The translations under genes and the position numbers were made by a program. Positions 1-12,537 of a DNA stretch of 35,497 bases are shown here, piece by piece (within the stretch, counting starts at the first letter, position 1; each line of letters starts with the position of its first letter). This DNA comes from Oscillospiraceae bacterium (GTDB lineage: Bacteria; Bacillota; Clostridia; Oscillospirales; Acutalibacteraceae): the NCBI GenBank assembly GCA_022508865.1, contig JAFLUK010000001.1, positions 18,148 through 53,644 on the forward strand, read 5' to 3'. The notes under the pieces were generated by a model. The model was given only the letters and a program-made list of their open reading frames with translations, was not told the origin of the DNA and did not search any database.

Positions 1-228
1 ACAGTTGTTAAAACAGAAGAAATAATAGGAATTTTTGATATGGATACATCTACAATATCAAAATGGACTAAAAAATATCTTTCTAATGCAACAAAGAATG
101 GCAGAGTAATTAATGTTACTATGGAATTGCCCAAAAGCTATGTTGTGTGTAACGAAAAAAATGAAATTAAGGTTTATATCAGCCAGATAAGCAGTACAAC
201 ACTTATGAAACGAAAAAATCAGATATAA
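1..228 (+). CDS. remB: Extracellular matrix regulator RemB-like protein (DUF370), 5' truncated by window edge
   Basis: Frame 1 is open from base 1: TVVKTEEIIGIFDMDTSTISKWTKKYLSNATKNGRVINVTMELPKSYVVC...VYISQISSTTLMKR. Resembles the DUF370/RemB proteins found between recF and gyrB in Firmicutes; gyrB follows here. Confidence 0.8.
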   Translation, partial: TVVKTEEIIGIFDMDTSTISKWTKKYLSNATKNGRVINVTMELPKSYVVCNEKNEIKVYISQISSTTLMKRKNQI

Positions 229-273
229 AATATACTGTAAAAAAGATATAAAAAGGTGGAAAGGAATAATATT

Positions 274-885
274 ATGAAGCTGGATAAATGCCCCTACTGC
301 GGCAGAAGACTTTCCTATCCCTCGGCATTTATGAATAAATCAAAGGGAGAATACAAGTGTACAAGATGTAAAAAGGAAAGTAATATAAACATTAAAAAAA
401 TAATATGGCTTGCATTTACTTTGACAATGCTGGTTGCTTTGATAATTATGATTTTAATAATTATGTATCTAAAAGATAAAAGCCCATTTATGTTTTTGCT
501 TGTAATGATACCTTTTATGATTTTTTATCTTTTTGTACCATTCTTTATAAAGCTCAGGCCGCTGAAAAAGTATCGTGACTTTGTAAGTCAGCAGCAAAAA
601 TATATGAAGTCTGAAATTCTTGACCCTATTACTCAAAGTGATGTAGAGCTTAACGGTCCTATGATAAATACAGATGTATTCAATCAGATAAAAGCAAAAC
701 GTAAGATAATTACAGAGGAAGAGTCTGCAAGAACAAAGGCCTTTATAGAAGTTGATGAAACAAAAAAATTTACTACAGATACAATATCGGGAGATTTGCT
801 CAAAGAAAAAACAGCAGCTTTTTCTATAAAAGATATAAAGGACAGTTCGTTAAGAGAAGACTTCTTTGATGAATTTATTGATTGA
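274..885 (+). CDS. Zinc-ribbon membrane protein of unknown function
   Basis: CPYCGRR...YKCTRCKK zinc ribbon, then two hydrophobic segments and a charged tail. ATG at 274 with AAAGGA upstream is preferred to the GTG at 256. Confidence 0.7.
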   Translation: MKLDKCPYCGRRLSYPSAFMNKSKGEYKCTRCKKESNINIKKIIWLAFTLTMLVALIIMILIIMYLKDKSPFMFLLVMIPFMIFYLFVPFFIKLRPLKKYRDFVSQQQKYMKSEILDPITQSDVELNGPMINTDVFNQIKAKRKIITEEESARTKAFIEVDETKKFTTDTISGDLLKEKTAAFSIKDIKDSSLREDFFDEFID

Positions 886-942
886 GAATAGTGAAAAAAT
901 ATATAATATTTGTTTGCGGGCGGAAAGGCTATAGAATTTAAA

Positions 943-3277
<2,335 letters not shown>

Positions 3278-3289
3278 GGAGGGATAATA

Positions 3290-5800
3290 ATGGCTGATAA
3301 TGAAAACAAGGATATAACAATGCCGCAGACAAAAATTATAAATGTAGACATTGACAGAGAAATGAGAAAATCTTTTCTTGATTACTCTATGTCAGTTATT
3401 GTATCCCGTGCACTTCCTGATGTAAGGGATGGATTAAAGCCTGTTCACAGAAGAATACTCTATACTATGCACGAAAAGGGTCTTGAACCAAACAAGCCTT
3501 ATCACAAATGTGCAGATACCGTTGGTGCTGTGCTGGGTTCATATCATCCCCACGGTGATGCATCTGTTTATGATGCACTGGTAAGACTTGCACAAACTTT
3601 CTCTATGAGATATATGCTGGTGGACGGTCACGGTAACTTTGGTTCTGTTGACGGAGACCCGCCTGCTGCATACAGATATACAGAAGCCAGAATGAGCAAA
3701 ATTTCAACAGAAATGCTTACAGATATTGAAAAAAATACTGTTGATTTTATGCCAAACTACGATGACAGACTGGAAGAACCTACAGTTCTGCCTGCAAAAT
3801 TTCCTAATCTGTTAGTTAACGGCTCATCAGGTATTGCTGTTGGTATGGCTACAAACATTCCTCCTCATAATCTTGGTGAAGTAGTTGACGCAATGTGCCT
3901 CTTGATTGATAATCCTGATGCAGAGGTTGCTGACCTTATGGAATGTATGCCGGGACCGGACTTTCCCACAGGCGCAATGATAATGGGCAGAAGCGGCATA
4001 AGAGCTGCATACGCAACAGGTCGTGGCAAAATTATTCTTCGTGCAAAGACAGAAATAGAAGAGCAGAAAAACGGCAGATTTAAAATTATTGTTTCTGAAC
4101 TTCCATATCAGGTTAACAAGGCAAGATTGATTGAATCTATTGCAGATATGGTAAGGGACAAAAAACTTGAGGGTATTTCCAATATTGAGGACCACTCTGA
4201 CAGAAACGGTATGCATATTGAAATCGACATCAAGAGAGAAGCTTCTCCTCAGGTTGTGCTTAATATGCTGTTCAAAAATTCTCAACTTCAGACAACCTTT
4301 GGTGTAATTAACCTTGCTATTGTTAACGGCGAGCCAAAAATCCTTACTTTAAAGGAAATGCTCCAGCATTACATTGATTTTCAGGTTGATGTAATTGTAA
4401 GAAGAACAGAATTTGATTTAAAAAAAGCCAAGGAAAGATGTCATATCCTAGAGGGTTTGAAGATAGCACAAGATAATATTGATGAGGTTATTAAGGTTAT
4501 CAGAGAGTCAAAGGACCAATCAACAGCAAAAGAAAGACTTTGTGAAAAATTCGGTCTTGATGAGGTACAGGCACAGGCTATTGTTCAAATGCGTCTTGGT
4601 CAGCTCACAGGTCTTGAAAGAGAGAAAATAGAAAATGAAATTGCAGAATTGCACCTGAAGATTGATGACCTGGAGAATATTCTTGTAAGTCGTGAAAGAC
4701 AGCTTACAATTGTTAAAGAAGAAACTATTGCAGTGCGTAACAAATATTCCGACCCTAGAAGAACAGAAATATGCGCTGTTTCCGGTGAGGTTGATATTGA
4801 AGATTTAATCCCACAGGAGGATTGTGTTCTTACTCTTACACAGTTTGGTTATATCAAGCGTATTCCTGCCGATACCTACAAAATTCAGCACAGAGGAGGC
4901 AGAGGTGTTTCCGGTATGTCACGACGTGAGGAAGATGTAGCAAAGGAAATGTTTGTTATAAATTCTCACGATTTAGTACTTTTCTTTACTGATAAGGGAA
5001 AGGTTTACAGAATTAAATGCTATGAAGTACCGGAGGGCTCACGTCAGAGCAAGGGTATGAATATTGCTAACCTGCTTCCTATTGAACAGGACGAAAAAGT
5101 TACCTCAATGATTAAGGTTAACAGTATGGAAGAGGACAAGTACCTCATTATGGTAACAAAGCAGGGTATCATTAAGAGAATAAAACTTTCTGCATACAAT
5201 ACAGCCCGTAAGGGTGGACTTATTGCCCTTGATATTAACGAGGGCGACGAGCTTGCCTGGGTAAAAATGACAGAGGGTAATGATAATATTATTGTTGCCA
5301 CAAAGAATGGTATGGCTATCCGTTTTAACGAAAATGATGTTCGTCCAATGGGAAGACAGGCACGTGGTGTAAAGGCTATGAAGCTGTCGGAGGGTGACGA
5401 AATTGTTGGTATGTGTGTAGCATCAGATGAAGATTTAATTCTTACAGTATCTGAAACAGGCTACGGCAGACTTTCCTATGGCAGTGATTACAGAGTTCAA
5501 TCCAGAGGCGGTAAGGGTCTTACAAATTACCACATCAGCAAATACGGCAACGTTGCCACTGTTCAGTCGGTTAGTCTTGATGATGATCTTATCCTCATTT
5601 CAAAATCAGGTATAGTTATCAGAATTGAGGCTTCCACCGTAAGAATTTGCAACAGACCTTCAAAGGGTGTTACTCTTATGAAGCCTGTTGAGGATGATAT
5701 GGTTGTAACAGTTGCTACTGCTCCTCACGAAAATGATGAAAAAACCGAAAACACAGAAGAAGCAGAAAATCATAATGAAGCCGATACTACAGCAGAATAA
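3290..5800 (+). CDS. gyrA: DNA gyrase subunit A
   Basis: [48 protein letters not shown]-terminal GyrA beta-propeller repeats; directly after gyrB. Confidence 0.98.
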   Translation: MADNENKDITMPQTKIINVDIDREMRKSFLDYSMSVIVSRALPDVRDGLKPVHRRILYTMHEKGLEPNKPYHKCADTVGAVLGSYHPHGDASVYDALVRLAQTFSMRYMLVDGHGNFGSVDGDPPAAYRYTEARMSKISTEMLTDIEKNTVDFMPNYDDRLEEPTVLPAKFPNLLVNGSSGIAVGMATNIPPHNLGEVVDAMCLLIDNPDAEVADLMECMPGPDFPTGAMIMGRSGIRAAYATGRGKIILRAKTEIEEQKNGRFKIIVSELPYQVNKARLIESIADMVRDKKLEGISNIEDHSDRNGMHIEIDIKREASPQVVLNMLFKNSQLQTTFGVINLAIVNGEPKILTLKEMLQHYIDFQVDVIVRRTEFDLKKAKERCHILEGLKIAQDNIDEVIKVIRESKDQSTAKERLCEKFGLDEVQAQAIVQMRLGQLTGLEREKIENEIAELHLKIDDLENILVSRERQLTIVKEETIAVRNKYSDPRRTEICAVSGEVDIEDLIPQEDCVLTLTQFGYIKRIPADTYKIQHRGGRGVSGMSRREEDVAKEMFVINSHDLVLFFTDKGKVYRIKCYEVPEGSRQSKGMNIANLLPIEQDEKVTSMIKVNSMEEDKYLIMVTKQGIIKRIKLSAYNTARKGGLIALDINEGDELAWVKMTEGNDNIIVATKNGMAIRFNENDVRPMGRQARGVKAMKLSEGDEIVGMCVASDEDLILTVSETGYGRLSYGSDYRVQSRGGKGLTNYHISKYGNVATVQSVSLDDDLILISKSGIVIRIEASTVRICNRPSKGVTLMKPVEDDMVVTVATAPHENDEKTENTEEAENHNEADTTAE

Positions 5801-5809
5801 GGAGAATTT

Positions 5810-6580
5810 ATGAAAAAGATTATAATTACTTTTGTTTCTGTTTTGCTTGTTGCTCTTATGCTGACCGCCTGTTCAAATAAAGAGGAAAAAAAGTCCACAG
5901 ACGACAGTAAGTATCCTACAGCAAACAATACTATTGAGGGAAAAAATCAAACAGAACAGTGCTATAATATGGATATGTCCTCCTTCACAGAAAGGTTCAA
6001 CAAGCTTTATAAGGAAAAGACAGATAGTGAAGGCCCTGTTATTGATATAGACGGAAATTATCATCCCCTTGATAAGGATAACTGGCAGGTTGTTGGTGAT
6101 AAAAAACAAAAGGATGGAGAAACAAGCTATACTGCATATTCTCAAAACACAGAAAAAGCAGAGATTATTCTTTCAATTGACGATACAACAAAAAAAATAA
6201 TTACATTTTCCACAGCAACCACAAACGGTGTGTGGAAAAAATCTGCAAATGATGTAAAAGCAATTGCAATAATAGGCTCAATTGTTTTGGGAGATTATGG
6301 TATAAAGACTTACGATTTCTTTAATGATTTGTTTGATACTGCAATCAGCGGTATGTGTTATTACGACAATGTTGCCTATAGGATTTCCGGAACTAATTAT
6401 AATAAGAAGGCAGAAGATGATATGGTAATCAAACTGATGTCTATTCCGACCACAGTACACGCTCTCCGTGTAACAGCTTATACAGATTATAAAATGTATA
6501 AAGAAGGCAAATGTGATTTTGGCCAGCATACTGAAAAAACCACTGTATCTGAAACTACCAAAAAGGCTGATGCAAAGTAA
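5810..6580 (+). CDS. Putative lipoprotein of unknown function
   Basis: MKKIIITFVSVLLVALMLTACSNKEEKKS: signal peptide with lipobox (LTAC). Starts 9 nt after gyrA with AAGGAG RBS. Confidence 0.75.
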   Translation: MKKIIITFVSVLLVALMLTACSNKEEKKSTDDSKYPTANNTIEGKNQTEQCYNMDMSSFTERFNKLYKEKTDSEGPVIDIDGNYHPLDKDNWQVVGDKKQKDGETSYTAYSQNTEKAEIILSIDDTTKKIITFSTATTNGVWKKSANDVKAIAIIGSIVLGDYGIKTYDFFNDLFDTAISGMCYYDNVAYRISGTNYNKKAEDDMVIKLMSIPTTVHALRVTAYTDYKMYKEGKCDFGQHTEKTTVSETTKKADAK

Positions 6581-6592
6581 AAAATGTTAATC

Positions 6593-6618
6593 AAACCACC
6601 CTTTAAGGGTGGTTTTTG
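6593..6618 (+). terminator. Rho-independent terminator
   Basis: AAACCACCCTT / AAGGGTGGTTTTT inverted repeat ending in a T tract, downstream of the lipoprotein gene. Confidence 0.85.
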
Positions 6619-6747
6619 CTATGTATTACTAATTTGTTATTACAAATTAGATAAAATAATTACAATGTTAAAATATTACTTTTAGTTTTTAAGAAAACAA
6701 ACTATAATGTAAAATAGAAAAATAGGATTAGAAAGGTTGTATCAAAT

Positions 6748-7239
6748 ATGGGAAAGCAGGTTATTTTTGTTGGAGGTAAACGCTTCATTATCAGAACAGA
6801 AGAAAGCGAAGCGTATATGAAAAAGGTTGTGGAGCGTGTTGACACAAAGCTAAAGTCAATTATAGCTTCAAATCCTTTAATAGATAAGGAGTCTGCTGCC
6901 ATTTTGGCATCCCTTGATTACTGTGATGAGGAATATAAAATCCGAGAAAGATTGGAAGAAATTAAGGAGCAGATTAAAGATTATCTGGAAGAAACAGAAG
7001 AACTCCACAAGGAAATAAAGGATTTAGAAACAAAAAATATGGAGCTTCAGGCAGCTTTGGAAAGATATAATAAAATTGCAGATCCCAAAGATACTATTCC
7101 TAAAGATGATATTAAAAACAAAGAGGAAAAGACTGTAAAAGGAAAAAAAGTTCTTGCAACAGGAAAAATAGAGAATAAAACCCCCACCGTAATTGACGGC
7201 GCCATTCAGCAAAGCCTGTTTCATATGGAAGAAATATGA
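6748..7239 (+). CDS. zapA: ZapA-like cell division protein
   Basis: GKQVIFVGGKRFIIRTEESEAYMKKVVERVDTKL followed by a coiled coil; located next to a U32 peptidase gene. Confidence 0.75.
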   Translation: MGKQVIFVGGKRFIIRTEESEAYMKKVVERVDTKLKSIIASNPLIDKESAAILASLDYCDEEYKIRERLEEIKEQIKDYLEETEELHKEIKDLETKNMELQAALERYNKIADPKDTIPKDDIKNKEEKTVKGKKVLATGKIENKTPTVIDGAIQQSLFHMEEI

Positions 7240-9290
7240 ATAATAAAATAGAAATTTTAGCCCCTGCAGGGGGATTTGACTCTGTATATGCCGCTGTAAA
7301 CAGCGGTGCAGATGCAATATACCTTGGTTTGCAGGATTTCTCGGCAAGAAAAGACGCAAAAAACTTTTCCTTTGAAGAGCTTAAAAGTACCACATCATAC
7401 TGTCATATTCGTGGTGTAAAGGTTTATGTAACAATGAATACCTTGTTGTTTGATGAAGAGATGGAAAGTGCTCTGAAAGCGGTGAAAAAGGCTGTAAAAT
7501 GTAATATTGATGCTCTTATTGTGCAGGATATTGGCTTTGCAACTGCTGTTCACACCGCCTGTCCGAAATTACCTCTTCATGGCTCTACCCAAATGAGCAT
7601 TCATTCTGTAAGCGGAGCAAAGCTGTTAAAAGAATTGGGTTTTAAGCGTGTTGTCCTCAGCAGAGAAATGTCAAAAGAAGAAATTAAGGAAATAGCCGAC
7701 AATGTGGACATAGAGCTGGAGGTTTTTGTTCACGGAGCTCTTTGTATGAGCGTCAGCGGTCAGTGTTATTTTTCTGCAATGCTTGGTGGCAGAAGCGGTA
7801 ATCGGGGGCGTTGCGCTCAGACATGCCGGCTTCCCTTTAAGGTTGAGGGTTGTGATTATGCTTTAAGTCTTAAAGATAATTCCATAATATATTATCTTGA
7901 TGAGTTGAAAAAAATAGGTGTAACCTCTGCAAAAATTGAGGGCAGAATGAAGCGTCCCGAATATGTTGCCTCTGCTGTCAGAGCCTGCTATGAAAAGCGT
8001 GAAAAAGGCTTTATTTCTACAGACACAATGGAAAAGCTGAAAAATGTTTTTTCACGAACAGGTTTTACAGAAGGCTATTTTAAAGGGGAACTTGGACACA
8101 ATATGTTTGGTTACAGACAAAAAGAGGATGTTGTGTCTGCAACAGAAGGTCTTTTTAAGGAAATCCGAAATGATTATAAAGATGAAATGAAAAGAATTTC
8201 CCTATCAGGAAAATTTTCTGCAAAATTTAACGAAGCACCTGTTTTCGCCATTTCCGACGAACATAACAGTGTTATAATAGAAGCCCAAATCCTTTGTGAA
8301 AGGGCAGAGAACATACCACTGACTACAGAAAAGGCAGAAAAACAGCTGAATAAAACCGGTGGTACGCCCTACTTTTTTGAAAATATAAGCCTTGATATAG
8401 AGGACAACCTTAGTATACCTCTGTCTGTGTTGAACAAAATTAGACGTGAGGCCTTGGAGCAGATAAGCGAAAAAAGAGATTTTGACTATAATTATAGTTT
8501 TGAAATGCCCCGGCTGAATTTAAAACCTGTTAAAAGACAAATGACAGAAAAAAGGGCAGAAGTTAAGAAAATTGACGGTATCGGCAAGGGTGACTATGAC
8601 CTTGTGTTTGTACCCATTGATATAAGCGAAGGAGATTTCGATGCCCTGAATGATAAAGAAATTAAGTTTGGCATTTCTGTTCCCAGAGGTCTTTTTGACA
8701 GAGAGAAAAAGATAATCAATCGCCTTAAGGAATTTAAGAACAAAGGTGTAAGAGATGTTCTTTGCAATAATCTCGGTGCAGTTTATTTTTGTAAAGAGTT
8801 GGGGTTTGATGTTCACGGTGGAGAATTTCTTAATTTTACCAATACCCTGTCACTAAACTGGGCAGAAAATTTTGGGTTAAAGGACGTTACTCTTTCCTTG
8901 GAGCTTACGGATAATCAAATAAATGCATTGGGCGGAAATATCAAAACAGGGATTATAAGCTATGGTTATATACCTTTAATGCTAACCAGAAACTGCCCTG
9001 TAAAAAGCGGCAACAAGGATTGCAAATCCTGCAAAAAAAAGGAAAAATTGCAAGACCGCAAAAATTTTCAATTTTCCCTTTTTTGCGACGGAGTTTGCAC
9101 AGAGGTGTTAAATTCCGTTCCTCTTAATATTCTAAATCAGATTAATAAAAAGTTTTCAACATCTTTTTATACAAACAAGTTTTATGTGGAAAACTATGTT
9201 GAAAAGGTGGAAAACTACGGCGAAAACCATAGTGATTTACAATCAAAAACCAAATATACAAGAGGAATGTATTTTCGTGGTGTGAAATAG
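7236..9290 (+). CDS. Peptidase U32 family protein
   Basis: EILAPAGGFDSVYAAVNSGADAIYLGLQDFSARKDAKNFS..., HGALCMSVSGQCYFSAMLGGRSGNRGRCAQTCRLPF, KIEGRMKRPEYV. Overlaps zapA stop (ATGA). Confidence 0.92.
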   Translation: MNNKIEILAPAGGFDSVYAAVNSGADAIYLGLQDFSARKDAKNFSFEELKSTTSYCHIRGVKVYVTMNTLLFDEEMESALKAVKKAVKCNIDALIVQDIGFATAVHTACPKLPLHGSTQMSIHSVSGAKLLKELGFKRVVLSREMSKEEIKEIADNVDIELEVFVHGALCMSVSGQCYFSAMLGGRSGNRGRCAQTCRLPFKVEGCDYALSLKDNSIIYYLDELKKIGVTSAKIEGRMKRPEYVASAVRACYEKREKGFISTDTMEKLKNVFSRTGFTEGYFKGELGHNMFGYRQKEDVVSATEGLFKEIRNDYKDEMKRISLSGKFSAKFNEAPVFAISDEHNSVIIEAQILCERAENIPLTTEKAEKQLNKTGGTPYFFENISLDIEDNLSIPLSVLNKIRREALEQISEKRDFDYNYSFEMPRLNLKPVKRQMTEKRAEVKKIDGIGKGDYDLVFVPIDISEGDFDALNDKEIKFGISVPRGLFDREKKIINRLKEFKNKGVRDVLCNNLGAVYFCKELGFDVHGGEFLNFTNTLSLNWAENFGLKDVTLSLELTDNQINALGGNIKTGIISYGYIPLMLTRNCPVKSGNKDCKSCKKKEKLQDRKNFQFSLFCDGVCTEVLNSVPLNILNQINKKFSTSFYTNKFYVENYVEKVENYGENHSDLQSKTKYTRGMYFRGVK

Positions 9291-9471
9291 AGTAAAAAAT
9301 TTAATTTGTTTTTTTGGAAAATTAAAGTGGAAAACTTTAAATTTCCTACAAAGAAGAAAGAATTTGTCATATTTTTTTAAGAGAAAAATCATTATTTCCT
9401 ACGAGGAAATAAAGGTTTCATAAATATTACAAAATGCAGGACGGTGTGAAATTTTGCAGGAAAGGACGCAT

Positions 9472-9915
9472 ATGGAATTACTAAAAATAAAAAAGCTTAA
9501 ACCAAATTCAGTTGTGCCGAAAAGAGCAACAAACGGCTCGGCAGGAATGGATTTATATGCTTGTATAGAGGATGAAATAACAATAAATCCCGGAGATTTG
9601 GCAGTTGTTCCCACAGGTATTGCTATTGAGCTACCATCAACAGGCTATATGGCTAATATTATTGCCAGAAGCGGACTTGGTGTAAAACACGGTATTTGTC
9701 TTTCCAATGGTGTTGGTGTGGTAGACAGCGACTACAGGGGAGAGGTTTGCGTGGGTCTTTGTAATGTTTCAAATGTTCCATATACAATAAAACCACTGGA
9801 AAGGGTGGCGCAGCTTGTGATTGTTCCCGTTGCTGTTATGGATACTGTTGAGGTGGAAAGTCTGGAGGATACTGCAAGAGGCGCAGGCGGCTTTGGTTCA
9901 ACAGGAAAGAATTAA
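9472..9915 (+). CDS. dut: dUTP diphosphatase
   Basis: RATNGSAGMDLYA, ARSGLGVKHGI, GVVDSDYRGEV, ERVAQLVIVPV, ARGAGGFGSTG: the five dUTPase motifs. ATG 9472 with AGGAAAGGA upstream. Confidence 0.95.
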   Translation: MELLKIKKLKPNSVVPKRATNGSAGMDLYACIEDEITINPGDLAVVPTGIAIELPSTGYMANIIARSGLGVKHGICLSNGVGVVDSDYRGEVCVGLCNVSNVPYTIKPLERVAQLVIVPVAVMDTVEVESLEDTARGAGGFGSTGKN

Positions 9916-10072
9916 ATATAGTTGAAAAATATGGAGATATGGAGTATAATCATTTGTACTTATATTGTATATCATCAGCAAAATTGCAAACACAAATAAT
10001 GTAGAAATATTTACATAACATATAGTATGTATTATTTTATAAAAACCCCATTATTTTGAAAGGTTGATAAAT

Positions 10073-11080
10073 ATGTTTTCAAAGGATATTGGAATAGATT
10101 TAGGAACAGCTAACACTCTTGTATATATGAAGGGCAAGGGAATTGTTCTTCGTGAGCCCTCTGTTGTTGCAGTTGATATCAGGGAAGATTCTGTCCTTGC
10201 AGTCGGTGCACAGGCAAAGGAAATGATTGGCAGAACTCCCGGTTCCATTGCGGCTATCAGACCCCTTAAGGACGGAGTTATTGCAGACTTTGAAATTACA
10301 GCTATTATGCTTAAACACTTCATCAGAAAAGTTGTACGCAGTAACTTTTTTTCCCGTCCCAGAATTGTAATTTGTATTCCCAGCGGCGTTACACAAGTTG
10401 AAAGAAGAGCCGTTGAGGACGCTGCACGTCAGGCAGGGGGAAAGGATGTTGAGCTGATAGAGGAACCAATGGCAGCGGCTATCGGCGCAGGGCTTCCTGT
10501 TGCAGAGCCTACAGGCAGTATGGTGCTTGATATTGGCGGCGGTACTTCTGAAGTGGCGGTAATCTCACTGGGTGACATTGTTGCCCACAATTCTGTTCGT
10601 GTTGCAGGAGATAAATTTGACGAAGCAATTATGACATATATAAAGAAAAAGTACGGTCTTACAATTGGTGAAAGAACTGCAGAAGAAATAAAAATGGAAA
10701 TCGGTTCTGCATTCCCTCACAAAAATGAGGGTAGTATGACAGTAAAGGGCAGAAATACAGCCGACGGACTTCCAAAGGACGTTACAATTACTGCAGAAGA
10801 AGTGAGAAATGCCCTTGCTTCGCCTCTTGCAGCAATTATTGACGGTGTTCTTGATACGCTTGAAAAAACTCCGCCGGAGCTTGCTGCTGACATTATTGAC
10901 AGAGGTATTACCTTAACAGGCGGCGGTGCACTTCTTAAGGGTCTTGATTTGCTTATTTCAAAGCAGACAGGAATGCCTGTGCACATTGCAGACAGACCTC
11001 TTGACTGTGTAGCCGACGGTGCAGGCAAAAGACTTGAAACCGTAATGCCAAAGGATTATTACAGAGACAGAAGAAGATAA
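10073..11080 (+). CDS. mreB: Rod shape-determining protein MreB
   Basis: [60 protein letters not shown] 10073 with GAAAGG RBS. Confidence 0.97.
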   Translation: MFSKDIGIDLGTANTLVYMKGKGIVLREPSVVAVDIREDSVLAVGAQAKEMIGRTPGSIAAIRPLKDGVIADFEITAIMLKHFIRKVVRSNFFSRPRIVICIPSGVTQVERRAVEDAARQAGGKDVELIEEPMAAAIGAGLPVAEPTGSMVLDIGGGTSEVAVISLGDIVAHNSVRVAGDKFDEAIMTYIKKKYGLTIGERTAEEIKMEIGSAFPHKNEGSMTVKGRNTADGLPKDVTITAEEVRNALASPLAAIIDGVLDTLEKTPPELAADIIDRGITLTGGGALLKGLDLLISKQTGMPVHIADRPLDCVADGAGKRLETVMPKDYYRDRRR

Positions 11081-11140
11081 ATTGTTACAGTCTTAAAGGT
11101 ATTAAGGGTGACATTTCAACCAACAGGAGAATAATATTTT

Positions 11141-12007
11141 ATGAAGGAAATATTTAAAACAAAGAGCTTTAAAACGTTAATAATAACACTGATAATATTA
11201 ATAATGTTATCAGGCTTTTCTGCTGTTTTTGATACAAATATTATCTCCTCCTCTGTGGGTTTTTTGACAGTTGGAATGCAAAGGGTATCTGCGGCTGTTA
11301 CAGAGAATAACACAGAAAAATCTTATGATGAATTACTGTATGAAAATCAACAGCTTAAAAAGGAACTGTCAAACCTGAGAACACAGCTTTCAGACTATAT
11401 GGATGTTAAAGAAGAGAACGCTCGTCTTTGGAAGTATTACGATTTAAAAAAGAAAAATGACAAATACAACTTTGTTCCTGTTTCTGTTATAAGAAGAGAT
11501 GCTTCTGCGGAATTTTATTCCTTTACAGTTGACAGAGGCAGTAACGAGAATATTTCCGTAAACGACCCTGTTGTTTCAGAAAACGGTCTGGTGGGATATG
11601 TAAAGGAAGTAAGCGTTACATACTGTATTGTCACCACAATTTTGTCCCCTGATTTATCGGCAGGCGCCAAGGATGTAATATCTAAAGATACAGGAATTAT
11701 TACAGGCGACGCAGAATACAGCGACAAAAACCTTGTTACAATGAAAAAACTGGCTGAAAACAATAAGATAAAAGTTGGTGACCAAATTTCTACAACAGGC
11801 ATCGGAGGAATGTTTCCCGAAAATGTTTCTGTGGGTACTGTTAAAGAACTGAAGTATGACGATTTTGATACATCCCTTTACGCTGTGATAGAGCCATATG
11901 AAGATATTCAGAATGTTACAGATGTGGTTATTGTGACCTCCTTTGAGGGACAGGGAGAAATTGCGCCCGCAAAGGATAAGGAAGCATCAACCAAATCGGA
12001 GGAATAG
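11141..12007 (+). CDS. mreC: Rod shape-determining protein MreC
   Basis: N-terminal TM, coiled coil, SVIRRDASAEFYSFTVDRGSNENISVNDPVVSENGLVGYVKEV; between mreB and mreD. Confidence 0.92.
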   Translation: MKEIFKTKSFKTLIITLIILIMLSGFSAVFDTNIISSSVGFLTVGMQRVSAAVTENNTEKSYDELLYENQQLKKELSNLRTQLSDYMDVKEENARLWKYYDLKKKNDKYNFVPVSVIRRDASAEFYSFTVDRGSNENISVNDPVVSENGLVGYVKEVSVTYCIVTTILSPDLSAGAKDVISKDTGIITGDAEYSDKNLVTMKKLAENNKIKVGDQISTTGIGGMFPENVSVGTVKELKYDDFDTSLYAVIEPYEDIQNVTDVVIVTSFEGQGEIAPAKDKEASTKSEE

Positions 12008-12008
12008 T

Positions 12009-12524
12009 ATGGACGAAAAAAGAAACAGAGTTGTTCGGTACATAGCCTTTGGTCTGGAAATATTGATTTTCTTTGTTATTCAGGGTGTTCCAAATCTGAT
12101 TCCCCCTATTCTGGGAGGTAAGCCTGTTTTGCTGTTGGGAATAGCTCTTACTATTGCCTGCTTTGAAAACGAAGTACCTGCAATGGCTTTTGGTATAGCC
12201 TGTGGAGCAATGTTGGATTTTGGTTCCCACACACACATTGGTTTTTACACAATAACACTGGCTGTTGTGTGCTTCTTTTTAGGATATTTTTCAGAGAATT
12301 ATTTTAACACAAGCTTTTTGATGACGCTGGTGATTTGTGTAATTTTTATTCCCATCATTTTGAGCCTTGATTTCCTTATTTCTTATGTAATGAAAGGCTA
12401 CGGCAGTGTAGGATATTACTTTGTCAATCATATCCTTACCAATATGGGATATACATTTGTTACAATTCCTGTTTTTTACGGAATTAACCGTGCACTCAGC
12501 AGGGGGTTTGTTTCCGGTTTTTGA
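12009..12524 (+). CDS. mreD: Rod shape-determining protein MreD
   Basis: Polytopic ~170 aa membrane protein immediately after mreC. ATG 12009 preferred over the track start at 11943. Confidence 0.85.
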   Translation: MDEKRNRVVRYIAFGLEILIFFVIQGVPNLIPPILGGKPVLLLGIALTIACFENEVPAMAFGIACGAMLDFGSHTHIGFYTITLAVVCFFLGYFSENYFNTSFLMTLVICVIFIPIILSLDFLISYVMKGYGSVGYYFVNHILTNMGYTFVTIPVFYGINRALSRGFVSGF

Positions 12525-12537
12525 TTATAAATTATAA

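Noticed and set aside
9185-9336. Three GTGGAAAACT repeats (9186, 9207, 9327), DnaA-box-like (TGTGGAAAA vs TGTGGATAA)
   Set aside because: Two copies are explained by the coding repeat VENYVEKVENY in the U32 gene and only one copy is a one-mismatch match; too weak for an origin element.
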